Assembly: GCF_018860975.1 (NCBI RefSeq)
Contig: NZ_JAHKQI010000001.1
Location: forward strand, 61,643 to 125,642
Reading direction: 5' to 3'
Length of the DNA stretch: 64,000 nt
Source: Lentibacter algarum
GTDB taxonomy: Bacteria; Pseudomonadota; Alphaproteobacteria; Rhodobacterales; Rhodobacteraceae
The translations under genes and the position numbers were made by a program. The notes beneath the pieces are model-generated. The model did not search any database and had not been told where the DNA came from. It saw only the letters and a program-made list of their open reading frames with translations. Positions 36,215 to 46,131 of the stretch are shown here, in pieces (positions within the stretch are counted from its first letter, which is position 1; the number at the start of each line of letters is the position of its first letter).

Positions 36215-37255
36215 TCAATTAAGCGATTCAAACGGATCATCAGCCGCCATCTCAGGCGCCCATCCGAGGTTTTCAAAGGTCTCTTTCATGTGCTCTGGCA
36301 AGTCCGCGGTTACAGTGATCATCTTACGTGTCTCAGGGTGCTCAAAGCTCATCGAGCGCGCATGTAAGTGCAGCTTGGTGGAGATGATCCCGCCCATCTT
36401 CGCGCCCCATCCGTCGCCAAGGTTTTCTTGGCCAGAGCCGCCATACTTGCCATCACCAGATATCGGATGGCCGATTTCGGCCATATGCGCGCGCAATTGG
36501 TGGGTGCGCCCAGTGATCGGCTCCATAGCCACCCAAGACGCGCGCTCGCCGACACGGTACAGCGTCGCATACTGCGTGATCGCGCGCTTGGCGCCTTCGG
36601 TGCGGTCAACGTCACGTGGGTGCACGCAGAGCATTTTCTCGCCCAAACCCTTGCCGCCGCCGGGGGCTTTCACCAGCCCATATTTGATCTCACCCAAATA
36701 GGGCCGTGGAACACCGGCAACCACAGTCCAATAGATCTTGCGCGTTTGGCGGTGCCTCATCGCGGCTGTCAACGCTTTCGCAGCCGTGCGCGTGCGCGCC
36801 AAAAGCAATACACCCGATGTATCCTTGTCGAGCCGGTGCACAAGCCGCGGCTTTTCTTCAAACCCGAATTTCAGCGCCTCTGCCAGCCCGTCAACATGCC
36901 GCGTCTGCTTGCTCCCACCTTGGGTTGGCAGACCTGATGGTTTGTTGATCGCAATCACCTGCTCGTCGCGGTAAATCACGCAGGACTGGATCAGCTTTGT
37001 GTCGGCGTCCGACAGGCGTCTGGTTTCCTTCTCATATGCAACATGCACATCGGGTAACGGCGGAACCCGCACCGTCTGGCCCACTTCAACGCGGCTGTTT
37101 GACTTCACACGCCCGCCATCAACCCGTATCTCGCCCTTGCGACACATCTTCTCGATCTGTCCCTGCTTAAGCTGTGGAAAACGGCGTCGCATAAAGCGGT
37201 CAACCCGTTGATCGCCCTCATCACTGCCGACCTCGATCTGCTGAACCAGACTCAT
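36215..37255 (-). CDS. rluC: 23S rRNA pseudouridine synthase, RluC-type
   Basis: A 346-residue RluA-family enzyme with an N-terminal S4 RNA-binding domain (DQRVDRFMRRRFPQLKQGQIEKM) and the catalytic HRLDKDTSGVLLLA, where the Asp is the nucleophile. GRTHQLRAHM follows in the C-terminal part. It is likely to modify 23S rRNA at the RluC positions. It overlaps crcB by 4 bases. Confidence 0.88.
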   Translation of the reverse strand: MSLVQQIEVGSDEGDQRVDRFMRRRFPQLKQGQIEKMCRKGEIRVDGGRVKSNSRVEVGQTVRVPPLPDVHVAYEKETRRLSDADTKLIQSCVIYRDEQVIAINKPSGLPTQGGSKQTRHVDGLAEALKFGFEEKPRLVHRLDKDTSGVLLLARTRTAAKALTAAMRHRQTRKIYWTVVAGVPRPYLGEIKYGLVKAPGGGKGLGEKMLCVHPRDVDRTEGAKRAITQYATLYRVGERASWVAMEPITGRTHQLRAHMAEIGHPISGDGKYGGSGQENLGDGWGAKMGGIISTKLHLHARSMSFEHPETRKMITVTADLPEHMKETFENLGWAPEMAADDPFESLN

Positions 37256-37629
37256 TGAAAAACTCCTCGCGCCAGCATCATACCGCCGGCGAGCCCCGCA
37301 AGGGACAATATAACTGATGCGCCAACATATAGCGCCGCGGTGCTGACTTGCCCACGTTCGTAAAGCGTCACCGCATCAAGGGAAAACGCCGAGAAAGTGG
37401 TGAACCCGCCAAGCAAGCCCGTCATTAACAAAGGTGCCAAACGTGTGCCGCCTTTATGCGCGAGCACCACAACCAACACCCCCATCGCCAGCGAACCGAC
37501 AACATTGACAACAAGCGTCGCCCACGGAAAGCCCGCGCCCATGAGCCGCATCGCGCCCATGTTCACCAAGTAGCGCCCCGACGCGCCAAGAGCCCCACCA
37601 AGAGCCACCTGAAGAAGTGATGTTAACAT
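37252..37629 (-). CDS. crcB: Fluoride channel CrcB/Fluc
   Basis: A 125-residue, four-helix membrane protein of the Fluc family with GGALGASGRYLV, GTLVVNVVGS-like (ATLVVNVVGSLAMG) and GGFTTFSAFSLD, the Phe-box region lining the pore. It exports fluoride. The ATG at 37629 (MLTSLLQVAL) is chosen; no fluoride riboswitch is recognised in the 48-base gap upstream. Confidence 0.92.
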   Translation of the reverse strand: MLTSLLQVALGGALGASGRYLVNMGAMRLMGAGFPWATLVVNVVGSLAMGVLVVVLAHKGGTRLAPLLMTGLLGGFTTFSAFSLDAVTLYERGQVSTAALYVGASVILSLAGLAGGMMLARGVFQ

Positions 37630-37677
37630 GGGGCGTCTGTCACAGTCGCGCAACTGATTGTCAAGTTTTGTGGGCGA

Positions 37678-38991
37678 TCAGCTGTTCTTTTGCGCCCGTT
37701 GCTTGGCAAACCAGTCAACACGTTTCTTGAGTTCACGCTCAAAGCCGCGCTCGACAGGCTGATACAACACCGGGCGTTTCATTTCCTCGGGGAAGTAGTT
37801 TTGCCCGGAAAAACCACCTTCTGCATCGTGGTCATAGGCGTAGCCCTCGCCATAGCCCTGATCAGCCATAAGCCCGGTCGGAGCGTTGAGGATATGCTTG
37901 GGCGGCATCGCAGAACCAAAGCGCTTGGCCTCACGGCGCGCGGCTTTGTAAGCAACATATGTCGCGTTCGATTTCGGTGCGAGGGCGAGGTAAACCACCG
38001 CCTGCGCCAAAGCGAGTTCCCCCTCGGGGCTGCCAAGCCGCTCGTAAGTCTCCCAACTTTGCAAACATTGCGCCTGCGCCTGCGGGTCGGCCAGCCCGAT
38101 GTCTTCAACCGCCATGCGCGTTATCCTACGCGCCAGAAACCGCGGATCCTCGCCGCCTTCCAACATGCGCGCAAACCAGTAAAGCGCGGCGTCAGGGTCT
38201 GAGCCTCGCACTGATTTATGCAGCGCCGAGATCAGATTGTAATGCTCGTCACCCGATTTGTCGTATTTCGCTGCTCGCCGCATCAGGCGCTTGGCAAGAC
38301 CATCGACATCAAGCGGCGCGTCGATCTTCCAGGCGTTGACCTGCTCTATCAGGTTCAGCAAAGCGCGCCCGTCACCATCAGCCATCTCAAGCAGTGCTTC
38401 GCGAGCGTGGCCCTGAAGCGGCAAAGTGCGGTCAAGCTCCTTTTCGGCGCGTTGAGCCAGCCGCTCAAGATCAGCCAGCCCCAACCGTTCGAGTACAAGC
38501 ACCTGTGCTCGGCTCAGCAAAGCCGCGTTTAGCTCAAAGCTCGGGTTTTCCGTTGTCGCGCCAACAAGCAAGATCGTTCCATCTTCCATGAACGGCAAAA
38601 AGCCGTCTTGCTGTGCTTTGTTGAAACGGTGAATTTCGTCAACGAACAACAGCGTGCCCTGCCCGTTTGCGTGCCTGTGCTTGGCCGCTTCGAATACTTT
38701 CTTGAGGTCGGCTACGCCGGTGAAGATCGCGCTGATCTGGACAAAATGCAGCTCGGTTTCGCGGGCCAGCAACCGCGCGATTGTTGTCTTGCCGACGCCG
38801 GGAGGCCCCCAAAACACCAGTGACGACAGCACACCCGCCGCCAGCATAACGCCAAGCGGCGCCTCCGGACCAATCACTTGCTCCTGGCCGATAACATCCC
38901 CGAGGTTCTGAGGGCGCAGCCTGTCAGCTAAAGGCCGTGGGCCGCTTGTCGCATCTGGCTGGTTGGCACCATTGTCAAACAGATCAGCCAT
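37678..38991 (-). CDS. rarA: Replication-associated recombination protein RarA/MgsA (AAA+ ATPase)
   Basis: The 437-residue protein has Walker A GPPGVGKTT, Walker B LLFVDEIHRF, sensor 1 GATTENPS and the C-terminal MgsA tetramerisation region with the KYDKSGDEHYNLISALHKS block. RarA acts at stalled replication forks. The N-terminus PLADRLRPQNLGDVIGQ is typical. The start is 2 bases downstream of the degQ-like stop. Confidence 0.95.
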   Translation of the reverse strand: MADLFDNGANQPDATSGPRPLADRLRPQNLGDVIGQEQVIGPEAPLGVMLAAGVLSSLVFWGPPGVGKTTIARLLARETELHFVQISAIFTGVADLKKVFEAAKHRHANGQGTLLFVDEIHRFNKAQQDGFLPFMEDGTILLVGATTENPSFELNAALLSRAQVLVLERLGLADLERLAQRAEKELDRTLPLQGHAREALLEMADGDGRALLNLIEQVNAWKIDAPLDVDGLAKRLMRRAAKYDKSGDEHYNLISALHKSVRGSDPDAALYWFARMLEGGEDPRFLARRITRMAVEDIGLADPQAQAQCLQSWETYERLGSPEGELALAQAVVYLALAPKSNATYVAYKAARREAKRFGSAMPPKHILNAPTGLMADQGYGEGYAYDHDAEGGFSGQNYFPEEMKRPVLYQPVERGFERELKKRVDWFAKQRAQKNS

Positions 38992-38993
38992 GC

Positions 38994-40373
38994 CTAGAGC
39001 CTAAACTTCAGCGTCACACGTTGGCCACCGCGCTCAACCCCAAGCGACATCCATCGGCCCGAAGCCTCAAGCTTGCGCCTCGCCTCGCCGGTATCGGAGA
39101 CGCGCTCTCCGTTGATCAACATGATCACATCACTACGGCGCAAACCGGCACGCGTTCCCAGCGGCCCCGGATCAACCACGACAACCCCGTCAGAGCGCAA
39201 CGGCAAACCATGCTCCGCCAAAACCGCAGGGTTGATGTTTGACAACTTCACCCCGGGTATACGAGTTGACTTGTCCGTCAGAAGTTCGTCACGCGCGGGC
39301 CTATCCGGCGGAGTCGTTAACCGCACAATCCGGTGGTCGGTTTCGCCGTCCGTAAAAACCTGAATGCGACTTTCATTTCCGACACCGGAAACACTCATCC
39401 GAAAGATCATCTCGGCTGGTGTGTTCACAGGTTCATCATCAACAGCCATAATCACTTCACCTGCCTTAAACCCTGCTTTGTAAAACGGACTCTCGGGGTG
39501 CAGTTCCGAAATCATGATGCCGCCGGGGCTCATCAGGCCAATGCTCTCGGCCATGTCAGCATCAACCGGCTGCCCGCTCATGCCCGCCCATGGTCGCTCA
39601 AAGCTGGTGTTACCGGCCCGTGCTTGCTCAACAAACTGCCCGACAAGCTTGGCAGGTATCGCAAAACCAATGCCGTTGGAGCCGCCAGAACGGCTGACAA
39701 TGCGGGTATTCACCCCGATCAGCGCGCCATTCACATCTACCAAAGCACCGCCGGAGTTTCCCGGGTTGATAGGCGCATCCGTCTGGATGAAGTAACCGCG
39801 GGAACTGCCCATCGCTCCGCCCGAGCGCGCGAGCCCCGAGACAATACCGGATGACACCGTCTGCCCGACACCAAAGGGGTTGCCGATCGCCAATACCAAC
39901 TCGCCAACTTCAACAGTGTCGCTATCGCGCAGATGCAAATACGGAAGTTTTGGCGCCCCCTCAAGCTGAAGCAAAGCCAGATCACTATCCTGATCCGCCA
40001 GCACAACTTTAGCCGCGAACTCCCTCCGGTCATTGAGCACCACACGAATATCAGTGGCGTCGCCGACGACATGATAGTTTGACACCACAAAACCGTCGGC
40101 TGTCAGGATGACACCGGAGCCAAGCGAGTTTTGCACGCGCGGCCGCGACTTGCCCATGCCTTTGAACATGTCTTCAAAGAAGGGATCACCCTGAAACGGG
40201 CTTGACCGCGTCTGCACCACGCGCTTGACGTAAATGTTCACGACCGCAGGCGCAGCTTGCTTGACCAAGGGCGCAAACCCAAGGCTGATTTCTGCCTGCG
40301 AACTCGGAACCTTCGTCTGCGCATTTAGCGGAAACGCAACTCCAAGCAAGATAACCAGCGCCAGTCTGAGCAT
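38994..40373 (-). CDS. Do-type periplasmic serine protease (DegP/DegQ family)
   Basis: A 459-residue HtrA-family protease with a signal peptide (MLRLALVILLGVAFPLNA) and a trypsin-like domain with catalytic His in SNYHVVGD, Asp in QDSDLALLQL and Ser in NPGNSGGALVD. Two PDZ domains follow (around ISELHPESPFYKAGFKAGEVI and VVVDPGPLGTRAGLRRSDVI). A GTG at 40379 touches AAAGGA, while the ATG at 40373 is 7 bases away and is preferred. It degrades or refolds envelope proteins. Confidence 0.92.
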   Translation of the reverse strand: MLRLALVILLGVAFPLNAQTKVPSSQAEISLGFAPLVKQAAPAVVNIYVKRVVQTRSSPFQGDPFFEDMFKGMGKSRPRVQNSLGSGVILTADGFVVSNYHVVGDATDIRVVLNDRREFAAKVVLADQDSDLALLQLEGAPKLPYLHLRDSDTVEVGELVLAIGNPFGVGQTVSSGIVSGLARSGGAMGSSRGYFIQTDAPINPGNSGGALVDVNGALIGVNTRIVSRSGGSNGIGFAIPAKLVGQFVEQARAGNTSFERPWAGMSGQPVDADMAESIGLMSPGGIMISELHPESPFYKAGFKAGEVIMAVDDEPVNTPAEMIFRMSVSGVGNESRIQVFTDGETDHRIVRLTTPPDRPARDELLTDKSTRIPGVKLSNINPAVLAEHGLPLRSDGVVVVDPGPLGTRAGLRRSDVIMLINGERVSDTGEARRKLEASGRWMSLGVERGGQRVTLKFRL

Positions 40374-40440
40374 TGTCACATCCTTTCGATACCTTCAAAA
40401 GATATGCGGAGCATCACACGAGATTGCAAGCGCACAAAGA

Positions 40441-40470
40441 AAAACCCCCGCACCTGTTAAGGCACGGGGG
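40441..40470 (-). terminator. Intrinsic terminator after rplQ
   Basis: CCCCCG and CGGGGG, with an inner CC/GG pair and TTAACA loop, form the hairpin. On the minus strand TTTTTCTTTG follows. It ends the alpha part of the ribosomal cluster. Confidence 0.9.
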
Positions 40471-40508
40471 TATTGCAGCGCTCGGTTGAGCAACTGGCCT
40501 ATTATGGC

Positions 40509-40928
40509 TTATTCGTCGGCAGCTTCTTCAGCGGCAACGCGGGCTTTGTCGGCAAGGCCCTTGGCGTCTACATCGCGGTCAACAAACTCGATGATCGCCA
40601 TTGGCGCCATGTCACCGTAGCGGAAACCGGCCTTCATGATGCGCACATAACCGCCTGAACGCTCTTTGTAGCGTGGGCCGAGAATTTCAAAAAGTTTCGC
40701 AACGTACATATCTTGCTTAAGCTGCGACGCGGCTTGGCGACGGGCGTGCAGGTCGCCGCGCTTGCCGAGTGTGATCAGCTTTTCGATGATCGGACGAAGC
40801 TCTTTGGCTTTCGGCAGAGTTGTTTTGATTTGCTCATGTTCAATGAGCGAGCCGGCCATGTTAGCGAACAGAGCTTTGCGGTGCTCATGTGTGCGATTGA
40901 GGCGGCGGTATCCACGTGCGTGACGCAT
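40509..40928 (-). CDS. rplQ: Ribosomal protein bL17
   Basis: A 139-residue protein of the 50S subunit with the L17 start [20 protein letters not shown] and the [16 protein letters not shown] helix. A C-terminal Ala/Glu-rich extension is common in alphaproteobacteria. It is the last gene of the rpsM-rpsK-rpoA-rplQ block. Confidence 0.97.
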   Translation of the reverse strand: MRHARGYRRLNRTHEHRKALFANMAGSLIEHEQIKTTLPKAKELRPIIEKLITLGKRGDLHARRQAASQLKQDMYVAKLFEILGPRYKERSGGYVRIMKAGFRYGDMAPMAIIEFVDRDVDAKGLADKARVAAEEAADE

Positions 40929-41077
40929 ATTTCTTCTCCTAATGTGCCCTCTACGGGCGTTTTTACTTTGTCTGGCAGCCGATGCGGGTCAGCCACTCTC
41001 CTTGGGGCATTGTGCCCAATCATTCCCCGCTAAGTGCGGGCATATCTCGGGGCAGACCTAAGCCTGCCCCAAATTTT

Positions 41078-42094
41078 TTAGAACGAGTCTTCGAATTTTT
41101 TCGCAAGATCTTCGATGTTCTCTGGTGGCCAGTCTTCAACGTCCATGCCGAGATGCAAGCCCATGCCCGAGAGCACTTCTTTGATCTCGTTAAGCGACTT
41201 GCGGCCAAAGTTTGGCGTGCGCAGCATTTCGGCTTCTGTTTTCTGGATCAGATCGCCAATGTAAACGATGTTGTCGTTCTTCAGGCAGTTCGCCGAACGC
41301 ACAGACAATTCAAGCTCATCCACTTTCTTAAGCAGAAGCGGGTTGAACTCGAGGCCGTCGTCTTCTTCCTGACGGTTGGCCGCTTCCGGCTCATCGAAGT
41401 TCACGAAGATGCTCAACTGGTCTTGCAGAATACGGGCCGCATAAGCGATCGCATCATCCGGCGTGATAGAGCCGTCAGTCTCGATCTTCATAGTCAGCTT
41501 GTCATAATCCAGAACTTGACCTTCACGTGTTGGCTGCACGTCATATGACACGCGCTTCACAGGTGAGTAGATCGCATCAATCGGCATCAGGCCAATCGGT
41601 GCATCTTCGGGCTTGTTCTTGTCCGCCGCAACATAGCCCTTGCCGGTGTTAACCGTCAGTTCCATGTAAACATCCGCGTTGTCATCAAGGTGACAGATCA
41701 CGTGATCGCGGTTCAAAACCTCGATGCCAGCAGACTCAGAGATGTCACCAGCTGTGACAACACCAGGGCCTTTAGCATTAATAGAAATGCGCTTCGGGCC
41801 TTCGATGTCCATACGGATCGCGACACCTTTGAGGTTGAGCACGATGTCGGTGACGTCTTCACGCACGCCAGCAACGCTGGAGAATTCGTGCAGAACGTTG
41901 TCGATCTGAACCGATGTGATCGCCGCGCCTTGCAGCGAGCTCATCAGAATACGGCGCAGGGCGTTACCAAGCGTAAGGCCGAAGCCGCGCTCAAGCGGTT
42001 CTGCAACCAGTGTCGCCTGACGGCTCGGATCATTACCCGGCTTGACGTCAAGCTGGGTTGGTTTGATCAGTTCTTGCCAATTTTTGTGGATCAT
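41078..42094 (-). CDS. rpoA: RNA polymerase alpha subunit
   Basis: The 338-residue alpha subunit has an N-terminal assembly domain ([22 protein letters not shown]) and a C-terminal domain ([21 protein letters not shown], then [13 protein letters not shown]) that contacts activators and UP elements. The ATG at 42094 follows GGAGGGACGC; the longer frame begins without a site. It lies between rpsK and rplQ, as is usual. Confidence 0.98.
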   Translation of the reverse strand: MIHKNWQELIKPTQLDVKPGNDPSRQATLVAEPLERGFGLTLGNALRRILMSSLQGAAITSVQIDNVLHEFSSVAGVREDVTDIVLNLKGVAIRMDIEGPKRISINAKGPGVVTAGDISESAGIEVLNRDHVICHLDDNADVYMELTVNTGKGYVAADKNKPEDAPIGLMPIDAIYSPVKRVSYDVQPTREGQVLDYDKLTMKIETDGSITPDDAIAYAARILQDQLSIFVNFDEPEAANRQEEDDGLEFNPLLLKKVDELELSVRSANCLKNDNIVYIGDLIQKTEAEMLRTPNFGRKSLNEIKEVLSGMGLHLGMDVEDWPPENIEDLAKKFEDSF

Positions 42095-42207
42095 GCGTCC
42101 CTCCATTCTTGCGTGTGGCCCCATGTCCAAATGGTCACACGCGCCCGAGGTTTCAAAATGACGAAATGAGGCCGCGCAGAACGCACAGCCTCATGTAGGA
42201 AATCAAC

Positions 42208-42597
42208 TTATACCCGACGACGTTTCGGAGGGCGGCAGCCGTTGTGAGCGATTGGCGTTACATCACGAATAGAGGTGATGTTCAGGCCAATAGCTGCAAG
42301 CGCGCGCAGGGCGCTCTCACGGCCAGAACCCGGGCCTTGCACTTCAACTTCAAGCGTCTTAACGCCGTGGTCTTGCGCTTTCTTGCCAGCATCTTCAGCA
42401 GCCATCTGAGCAGCATAAGGTGTTGACTTGCGCGAGCCTTTGAAGCCCATCGTGCCAGCCGAAGACCATGAGATCGCGTTGCCTTGAACGTCCGAAATCA
42501 GGATCTTGGTGTTGTTGAACGAAGAGTTCACATGCGCTACGCCGGAAGCGATATTCTTGCGCTCTTTTTTCTTAGTGCGTGTCTTTTCACGTGCCAT
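42208..42597 (-). CDS. rpsK: Ribosomal protein uS11
   Basis: A 129-residue 30S platform protein with [19 protein letters not shown] and the conserved C-terminus [18 protein letters not shown]. Its basic Lys/Arg-rich N-terminus is typical. It lies 15 bases after rpsM. Confidence 0.98.
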   Translation of the reverse strand: MAREKTRTKKKERKNIASGVAHVNSSFNNTKILISDVQGNAISWSSAGTMGFKGSRKSTPYAAQMAAEDAGKKAQDHGVKTLEVEVQGPGSGRESALRALAAIGLNITSIRDVTPIAHNGCRPPKRRRV

Positions 42598-42612
42598 TGA
42601 TCAAACCCTCCC

Positions 42613-42981
42613 TTATTTCTTCTTGCCGGCGATTGCTTTCGCCGGGCCTTTGCGGGTGCGCGCATTTGTGTGCGTGCGTTGTCCGCGAACAGGCAGGTTA
42701 CGACGGTGGCGAAGGCCGCGGTATGAACCAAGGTCCATGGCGCGCTTGATGTTCATTGTCACTTCGCGGCGAAGATCGCCTTCCACCATGTAGTTGGCGT
42801 CGATGTGCTCGCGAACAGCCAGAACTTCGGCGTCTGACAGCTCGTTTACACGGCGTGACGCGTCGATTTTTACGGCTTCGCAAATTGCTTGAGCAGAGGT
42901 TGTGCCAATGCCAGTGATATATGTGAGGGCGATCGGGACCCGTTTATGGGTCGGGATGTTAACGCCGGCGATACGTGCCAA
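42613..42981 (-). CDS. rpsM: Ribosomal protein uS13
   Basis: A 122-residue 30S head protein that starts [22 protein letters not shown] and ends with the [13 protein letters not shown] tail that reaches the tRNA sites. Upstream are 220 bases holding a candidate promoter and two hairpins. It therefore appears to head its own transcript. No rpmJ is found in this gap. Confidence 0.98.
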   Translation of the reverse strand: MARIAGVNIPTHKRVPIALTYITGIGTTSAQAICEAVKIDASRRVNELSDAEVLAVREHIDANYMVEGDLRREVTMNIKRAMDLGSYRGLRHRRNLPVRGQRTHTNARTRKGPAKAIAGKKK

Positions 42982-43002
42982 GTGTTTTTTCCTTTGCGTT
43001 GC

Positions 43003-43062
43003 GGGTCCGTCATTCCAGACCCTTTTTTCACAACGTAAGCCCGAGGCATTTTTGCTTCGGGC
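43003..43062 (-). promoter_or_regulatory. Two hairpins in the rpsM leader
   Basis: GCCCGAGGC pairs with GCTTCGGGC (43039-43062, 9 bp with one G-U) and GGGTC pairs with GACCC (43003-43022). Neither is followed by a T-run on the minus strand, so they are leader structures rather than terminators. They lie between the candidate promoter and the rpsM ATG, where ribosomal operons often carry an autoregulatory site. Confidence 0.5.
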
Positions 43063-43137
43063 CGCAGCTGAATTCTATGATCTTGAAACCTCTTGGGGGC
43101 GACCCAATAAGAATCAATAACTCTTACGAGATAGCGC

Positions 43138-43166
43138 GTGGTATGAGGATTTGGCAGGCCCGTCAA
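43138..43166 (-). promoter_or_regulatory. Candidate promoter for rpsM-rpsK-rpoA-rplQ
   Basis: On the minus strand TTGACG (43161-43166), a 17-base spacer and TACCAC (43138-43143) form a plausible sigma-70 promoter in the adk-rpsM gap. A leader of about 150 bases would result. Confidence 0.55.
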
Positions 43167-43201
43167 GCCCTGCGCCCCGAACTAACAAAGAACTACCAAA
43201 A

Positions 43202-43777
43202 TTAGCTAAGAGCTTTGCCGATAGATGCTTTAACTTCGTCCATCGTGCCAAGCCCGTCGACGCTCTGAAGCTGCCCCTTGGCATGGTAATACCCGATCAG
43301 CGGCGAGGTCTGCTTGTAATAGGCCATCAAGCGCACTTTCAGACTCTCTTCGTTGTCATCGGCTCGGGCCTCGCCACCAGCAGCAACAGCCTCAGCAGCG
43401 CGACCAAGAATGCGCTCTACAAGAACTTCGTCATCTACGGCCAGTTCAACGACGTAATCAAGAGTCTGGTTCGTTTCGACCAACAGCTCAGCCAAAGCAT
43501 CAGCTTGAGCCAGCGTGCGCGGGAAGCCATCAAAGATAAATCCGCCCTTCGCGTCGCCTTCAAGCTTTTCACGAATAAGCCCGATAACGATCTCGTCGGT
43601 TACCAGTTCTCCGCGGTCCATTACCCCTGCAACCATCTTACCCATCTCGGTGCCTGAAGTGCGTGCCTCACGCAGCATGTCACCGGTTGAAAGCTGGATC
43701 ATGTTGCGCTCGTCAACGAGCATAGCTGCTTGGGTGCCTTTGCCGGCGCCCGGCGGTCCGAGAAGGATAATGTTCAT
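43202..43777 (-). CDS. adk: Adenylate kinase, short-lid type
   Basis: A 191-residue nucleotide kinase with P-loop [19 protein letters not shown] and a short lid ([20 protein letters not shown]) without the four-Cys zinc site. It balances AMP, ADP and ATP. It overlaps the secY stop by 4 bases, as often in this cluster. Confidence 0.96.
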   Translation of the reverse strand: MNIILLGPPGAGKGTQAAMLVDERNMIQLSTGDMLREARTSGTEMGKMVAGVMDRGELVTDEIVIGLIREKLEGDAKGGFIFDGFPRTLAQADALAELLVETNQTLDYVVELAVDDEVLVERILGRAAEAVAAGGEARADDNEESLKVRLMAYYKQTSPLIGYYHAKGQLQSVDGLGTMDEVKASIGKALS

Positions 43778-45144
43778 TTGCGCGTCGCTCCCTTACGCTT
43801 ACGTTTCCGGCCCTTGCCCGACAGCTGTGATTTCTCGATCAGCCCTTCATATTGGTGCGCCAGAAGGTGGCTTTGCACCTGTTGGATCGTGTCCATTGTC
43901 ACCGAAACAACGATGAGCACGGATGTGCCGCCAAAGTAGAACGGAATTGTAAACTGTCCACGGATAATCTCCGGAAGGAGACAAACTGCCGCAAGGTAGA
44001 GCGAGCCGAGCACCAGGATGCGGTTCACAACATACTCAAGATACTCAGCTGTTTTCTTGCCGGGGCGGATGCCGGGCACAAAGCCGCTTTGGTTCTTGAG
44101 GTTGTCAGCAACCTCATCAGGTTTGAAGCTCACGTTGAACGTATAGAAATACGCAAAGAACACGATCATCGAAACGAAGAACAGCAGGTAAAGCGGCTGG
44201 CCTGGTCCGAAGTTCGCCAGCAGCCAAGACATGACAGGGCCTGTGGCAGCACCAGAACTGAAGGCGCTAATCGTGGTCGGCAGCAGCAAAAGAGAACTGG
44301 CGAAGATCGCAGGGATAACGCCTGCTGGGTTTACCTTCACAGGCAAGTGGCTTGAGCCGCCATCATACATCTTCTGGCCGACTTGGCGGCGCGGATACTG
44401 AATATGAATTTTGCGCAAGGCCCGTTCCATAAAGACCACGAACATGATCACCGCAACGACCATCACGATCACACCGACAATCACCCCCGGGCTGATCGCA
44501 CCTGAACGGCCCTGTGAGAAGAACTGCGCCAGAGCAGCAGGCACTTCCGCGATGATACCAACAAAGATGATCAACGAGATACCGTTGCCAATGCCGCGAG
44601 CAGTGATCTGCTCACCTAGCCACATAAGGAACATCGTGCCGCCAATCAGCGTGACCATGCAGCTTGTGACAAAGAACCAATAAGGCAAATCAGCCTGCAC
44701 CAGCTCACCGTTGAAAATAGACACCGAGAGCCCGTAAGACTGCAACGTTGCCAAAGCGACCGTGCCGTAACGGGTGTATTGGTTGATCTTCTTGCGCCCC
44801 GCGTCGCCTTCCTTCTTGAGTTGCTCAAGTGAAGGCACCATCGAAGTGAGAAGCTGCACAATAATGGACGCCGAAATGTAAGGCATAATGCCCAGAGCGA
44901 AAATGCCCATCCGCCCAAGCGCACCACCGGTGAACATCGACACCATGCCGCCAATGCCCTGCCCTGCGTTCTCCATAAACTCGCGCAAAGCAGCGCCGTC
45001 GATGCCCGGAACCGGGATAAACGTGCCAAGGCGGTAAACGATCAGCAAACCAAGGGTGAAAAAGATGCGCGAGCGAAGGTCAGAGGCTTTTGCCAAAGCG
45101 CCCCAGCTCGTGTTGGCGGCCATTTGTTCTGCGGCAGATACCAT
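43774..45144 (-). CDS. secY: Protein translocase subunit SecY
   Basis: A 456-residue channel protein with about ten membrane segments. It has [24 protein letters not shown] at the first helix, the plug region after it, and the cytoplasmic loop [22 protein letters not shown]. The basic C-terminus ([14 protein letters not shown]) is usual. It forms SecYEG. It follows rplO after 111 bases. Confidence 0.98.
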   Translation of the reverse strand: MVSAAEQMAANTSWGALAKASDLRSRIFFTLGLLIVYRLGTFIPVPGIDGAALREFMENAGQGIGGMVSMFTGGALGRMGIFALGIMPYISASIIVQLLTSMVPSLEQLKKEGDAGRKKINQYTRYGTVALATLQSYGLSVSIFNGELVQADLPYWFFVTSCMVTLIGGTMFLMWLGEQITARGIGNGISLIIFVGIIAEVPAALAQFFSQGRSGAISPGVIVGVIVMVVAVIMFVVFMERALRKIHIQYPRRQVGQKMYDGGSSHLPVKVNPAGVIPAIFASSLLLLPTTISAFSSGAATGPVMSWLLANFGPGQPLYLLFFVSMIVFFAYFYTFNVSFKPDEVADNLKNQSGFVPGIRPGKKTAEYLEYVVNRILVLGSLYLAAVCLLPEIIRGQFTIPFYFGGTSVLIVVSVTMDTIQQVQSHLLAHQYEGLIEKSQLSGKGRKRKRKGATRK

Positions 45145-45255
45145 TGTGGTCTCTCTATATACATGAACGCCGCCAGAGCGTTTTCCAGCTCAGGCGGCGT
45201 AATAAGGAAAACTTGTTAAGAGTATGTAAGGGGCCGAAGCGCCCCCGACAACCTC

Positions 45256-45729
45256 TTATTCAGCCGCTACTGCAACCGTTACCTTGAGTGAGCCACCAGC
45301 TTTTTCGACAGCTTCAACCGCGGCTTTCGACGCGCCTGTGACTTCGAGGTTCAGCTTGGCAGTGATCTCGCCTTTGGCAAGAACGCGCACACCGTCAAGC
45401 TTGCGGCGCACAAGGCCGCTCTCGATCAGCACGTCTTCAGTGATAGCTTTTTTCACATCAAGCTTTTTCTCATCAACAAACTTCTGGATGAGGCCAAGGT
45501 TGATAACAGCAAATTTCTTGCGGTTCGGTTTGTTAAAGCCACGTTTTGGAAGGCGTTGGTAGAGGGGCATTTGCCCGCCTTCGTAACCGTTGATCGCCAC
45601 ACCCGAGCGTGACTTCTGGCCTTTGATACCACGGCCAGCCATCTTACCAGTGCCTGAACCCGGGCCGCGGCCTACGCGTTTACGTGCTTTTGTCGCGCCT
45701 GGATTGTCGCGCAGTTCATTGAGTTTCAT
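45256..45729 (-). CDS. rplO: Ribosomal protein uL15
   Basis: A 157-residue 50S protein with [34 protein letters not shown] and [22 protein letters not shown] ([18 protein letters not shown]) motifs. Normally it follows rpmD directly. Here 2.2 kb with a reverse-strand helicase and ectC separate the two, and rplO has its own promoter. Confidence 0.97.
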   Translation of the reverse strand: MKLNELRDNPGATKARKRVGRGPGSGTGKMAGRGIKGQKSRSGVAINGYEGGQMPLYQRLPKRGFNKPNRKKFAVINLGLIQKFVDEKKLDVKKAITEDVLIESGLVRRKLDGVRVLAKGEITAKLNLEVTGASKAAVEAVEKAGGSLKVTVAVAAE

Positions 45730-45824
45730 GTCGCTTCTCCTTGCCGGAAGCGCCCCCGAAGCGGTAATGGGCGAACACGGCGTTTCTTGATTTTGATTCT
45801 GTAACCTTCATAGGCCACTCGCGG

Positions 45825-45853
45825 CGTATAGAGCCTTGCGAGCCTCCATGCAA
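45825..45853 (-). promoter_or_regulatory. Candidate promoter for rplO-secY-adk
   Basis: On the minus strand TTGCAT (45848-45853), a 17-base spacer and TATACG (45825-45830) with a GC-rich stretch after it. The transcript would have a leader of about 90 bases. The CTTGC-type -35 recurs before rpsJ and rpmC. Confidence 0.65.
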
Positions 45854-45884
45854 GCACGACAACACATCAAAAACGTCAGCATCC

Positions 45885-45913
45885 TTGACTTTCCACTGCC
45901 CTTCCCTCATATG
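45885..45913 (+). promoter_or_regulatory. Candidate promoter for the RhlE-type helicase
   Basis: TTGACT (45885-45890), a 17-base spacer and CATATG (45908-45913), back to back with the rplO promoter. If used, the helicase mRNA has a leader of more than 200 bases. Confidence 0.5.
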
Positions 45914-46131
45914 CACCATAACTGCAAAGTCTGCCGCGTGAGCAGACGCTGGGCAAAACGCCCGCAAGCAGCCCTACCAATCAGTTCCCATTTCACGCGG
46001 GGGGCACGCGCCTGAGGCGTCGGCTGCAATTCCGCATCCGGTGATATCTCGGCGTAACCCAAGCGTAACGCGCAGCCCTTGAGGGCTGTTGCCATGCGAG
46101 CGCATTTGCGCACTCAATAAGGATATCCACT
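45914..46131 (+). other. Long leader region of the RhlE-type helicase
   Basis: These roughly 220 bases before the helicase TTG hold no supportable gene; the short frames on either strand lack family resemblance. Long structured leaders are known for cold-induced DEAD-box helicase mRNAs, so this may be one; no definite fold was worked out. Confidence 0.35.

Noticed and set aside
43003..43028. Terminator between adk and rpsM
   Set aside because: GGGTC/GACCC is followed by six T only on the plus strand, where no gene is being transcribed, so it is listed as a leader hairpin only.
42870..43166. Possible rpmJ or other small gene between adk and rpsM
   Set aside because: The minus frame here lacks the L36 pattern (no CxxC/H zinc motif) and overlaps rpsM; the space is better explained as promoter and leader.
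45716..45967. 83-codon minus-strand frame overlapping the rplO start
   Set aside because: The promoter for rplO lies inside it, and there is no family resemblance.
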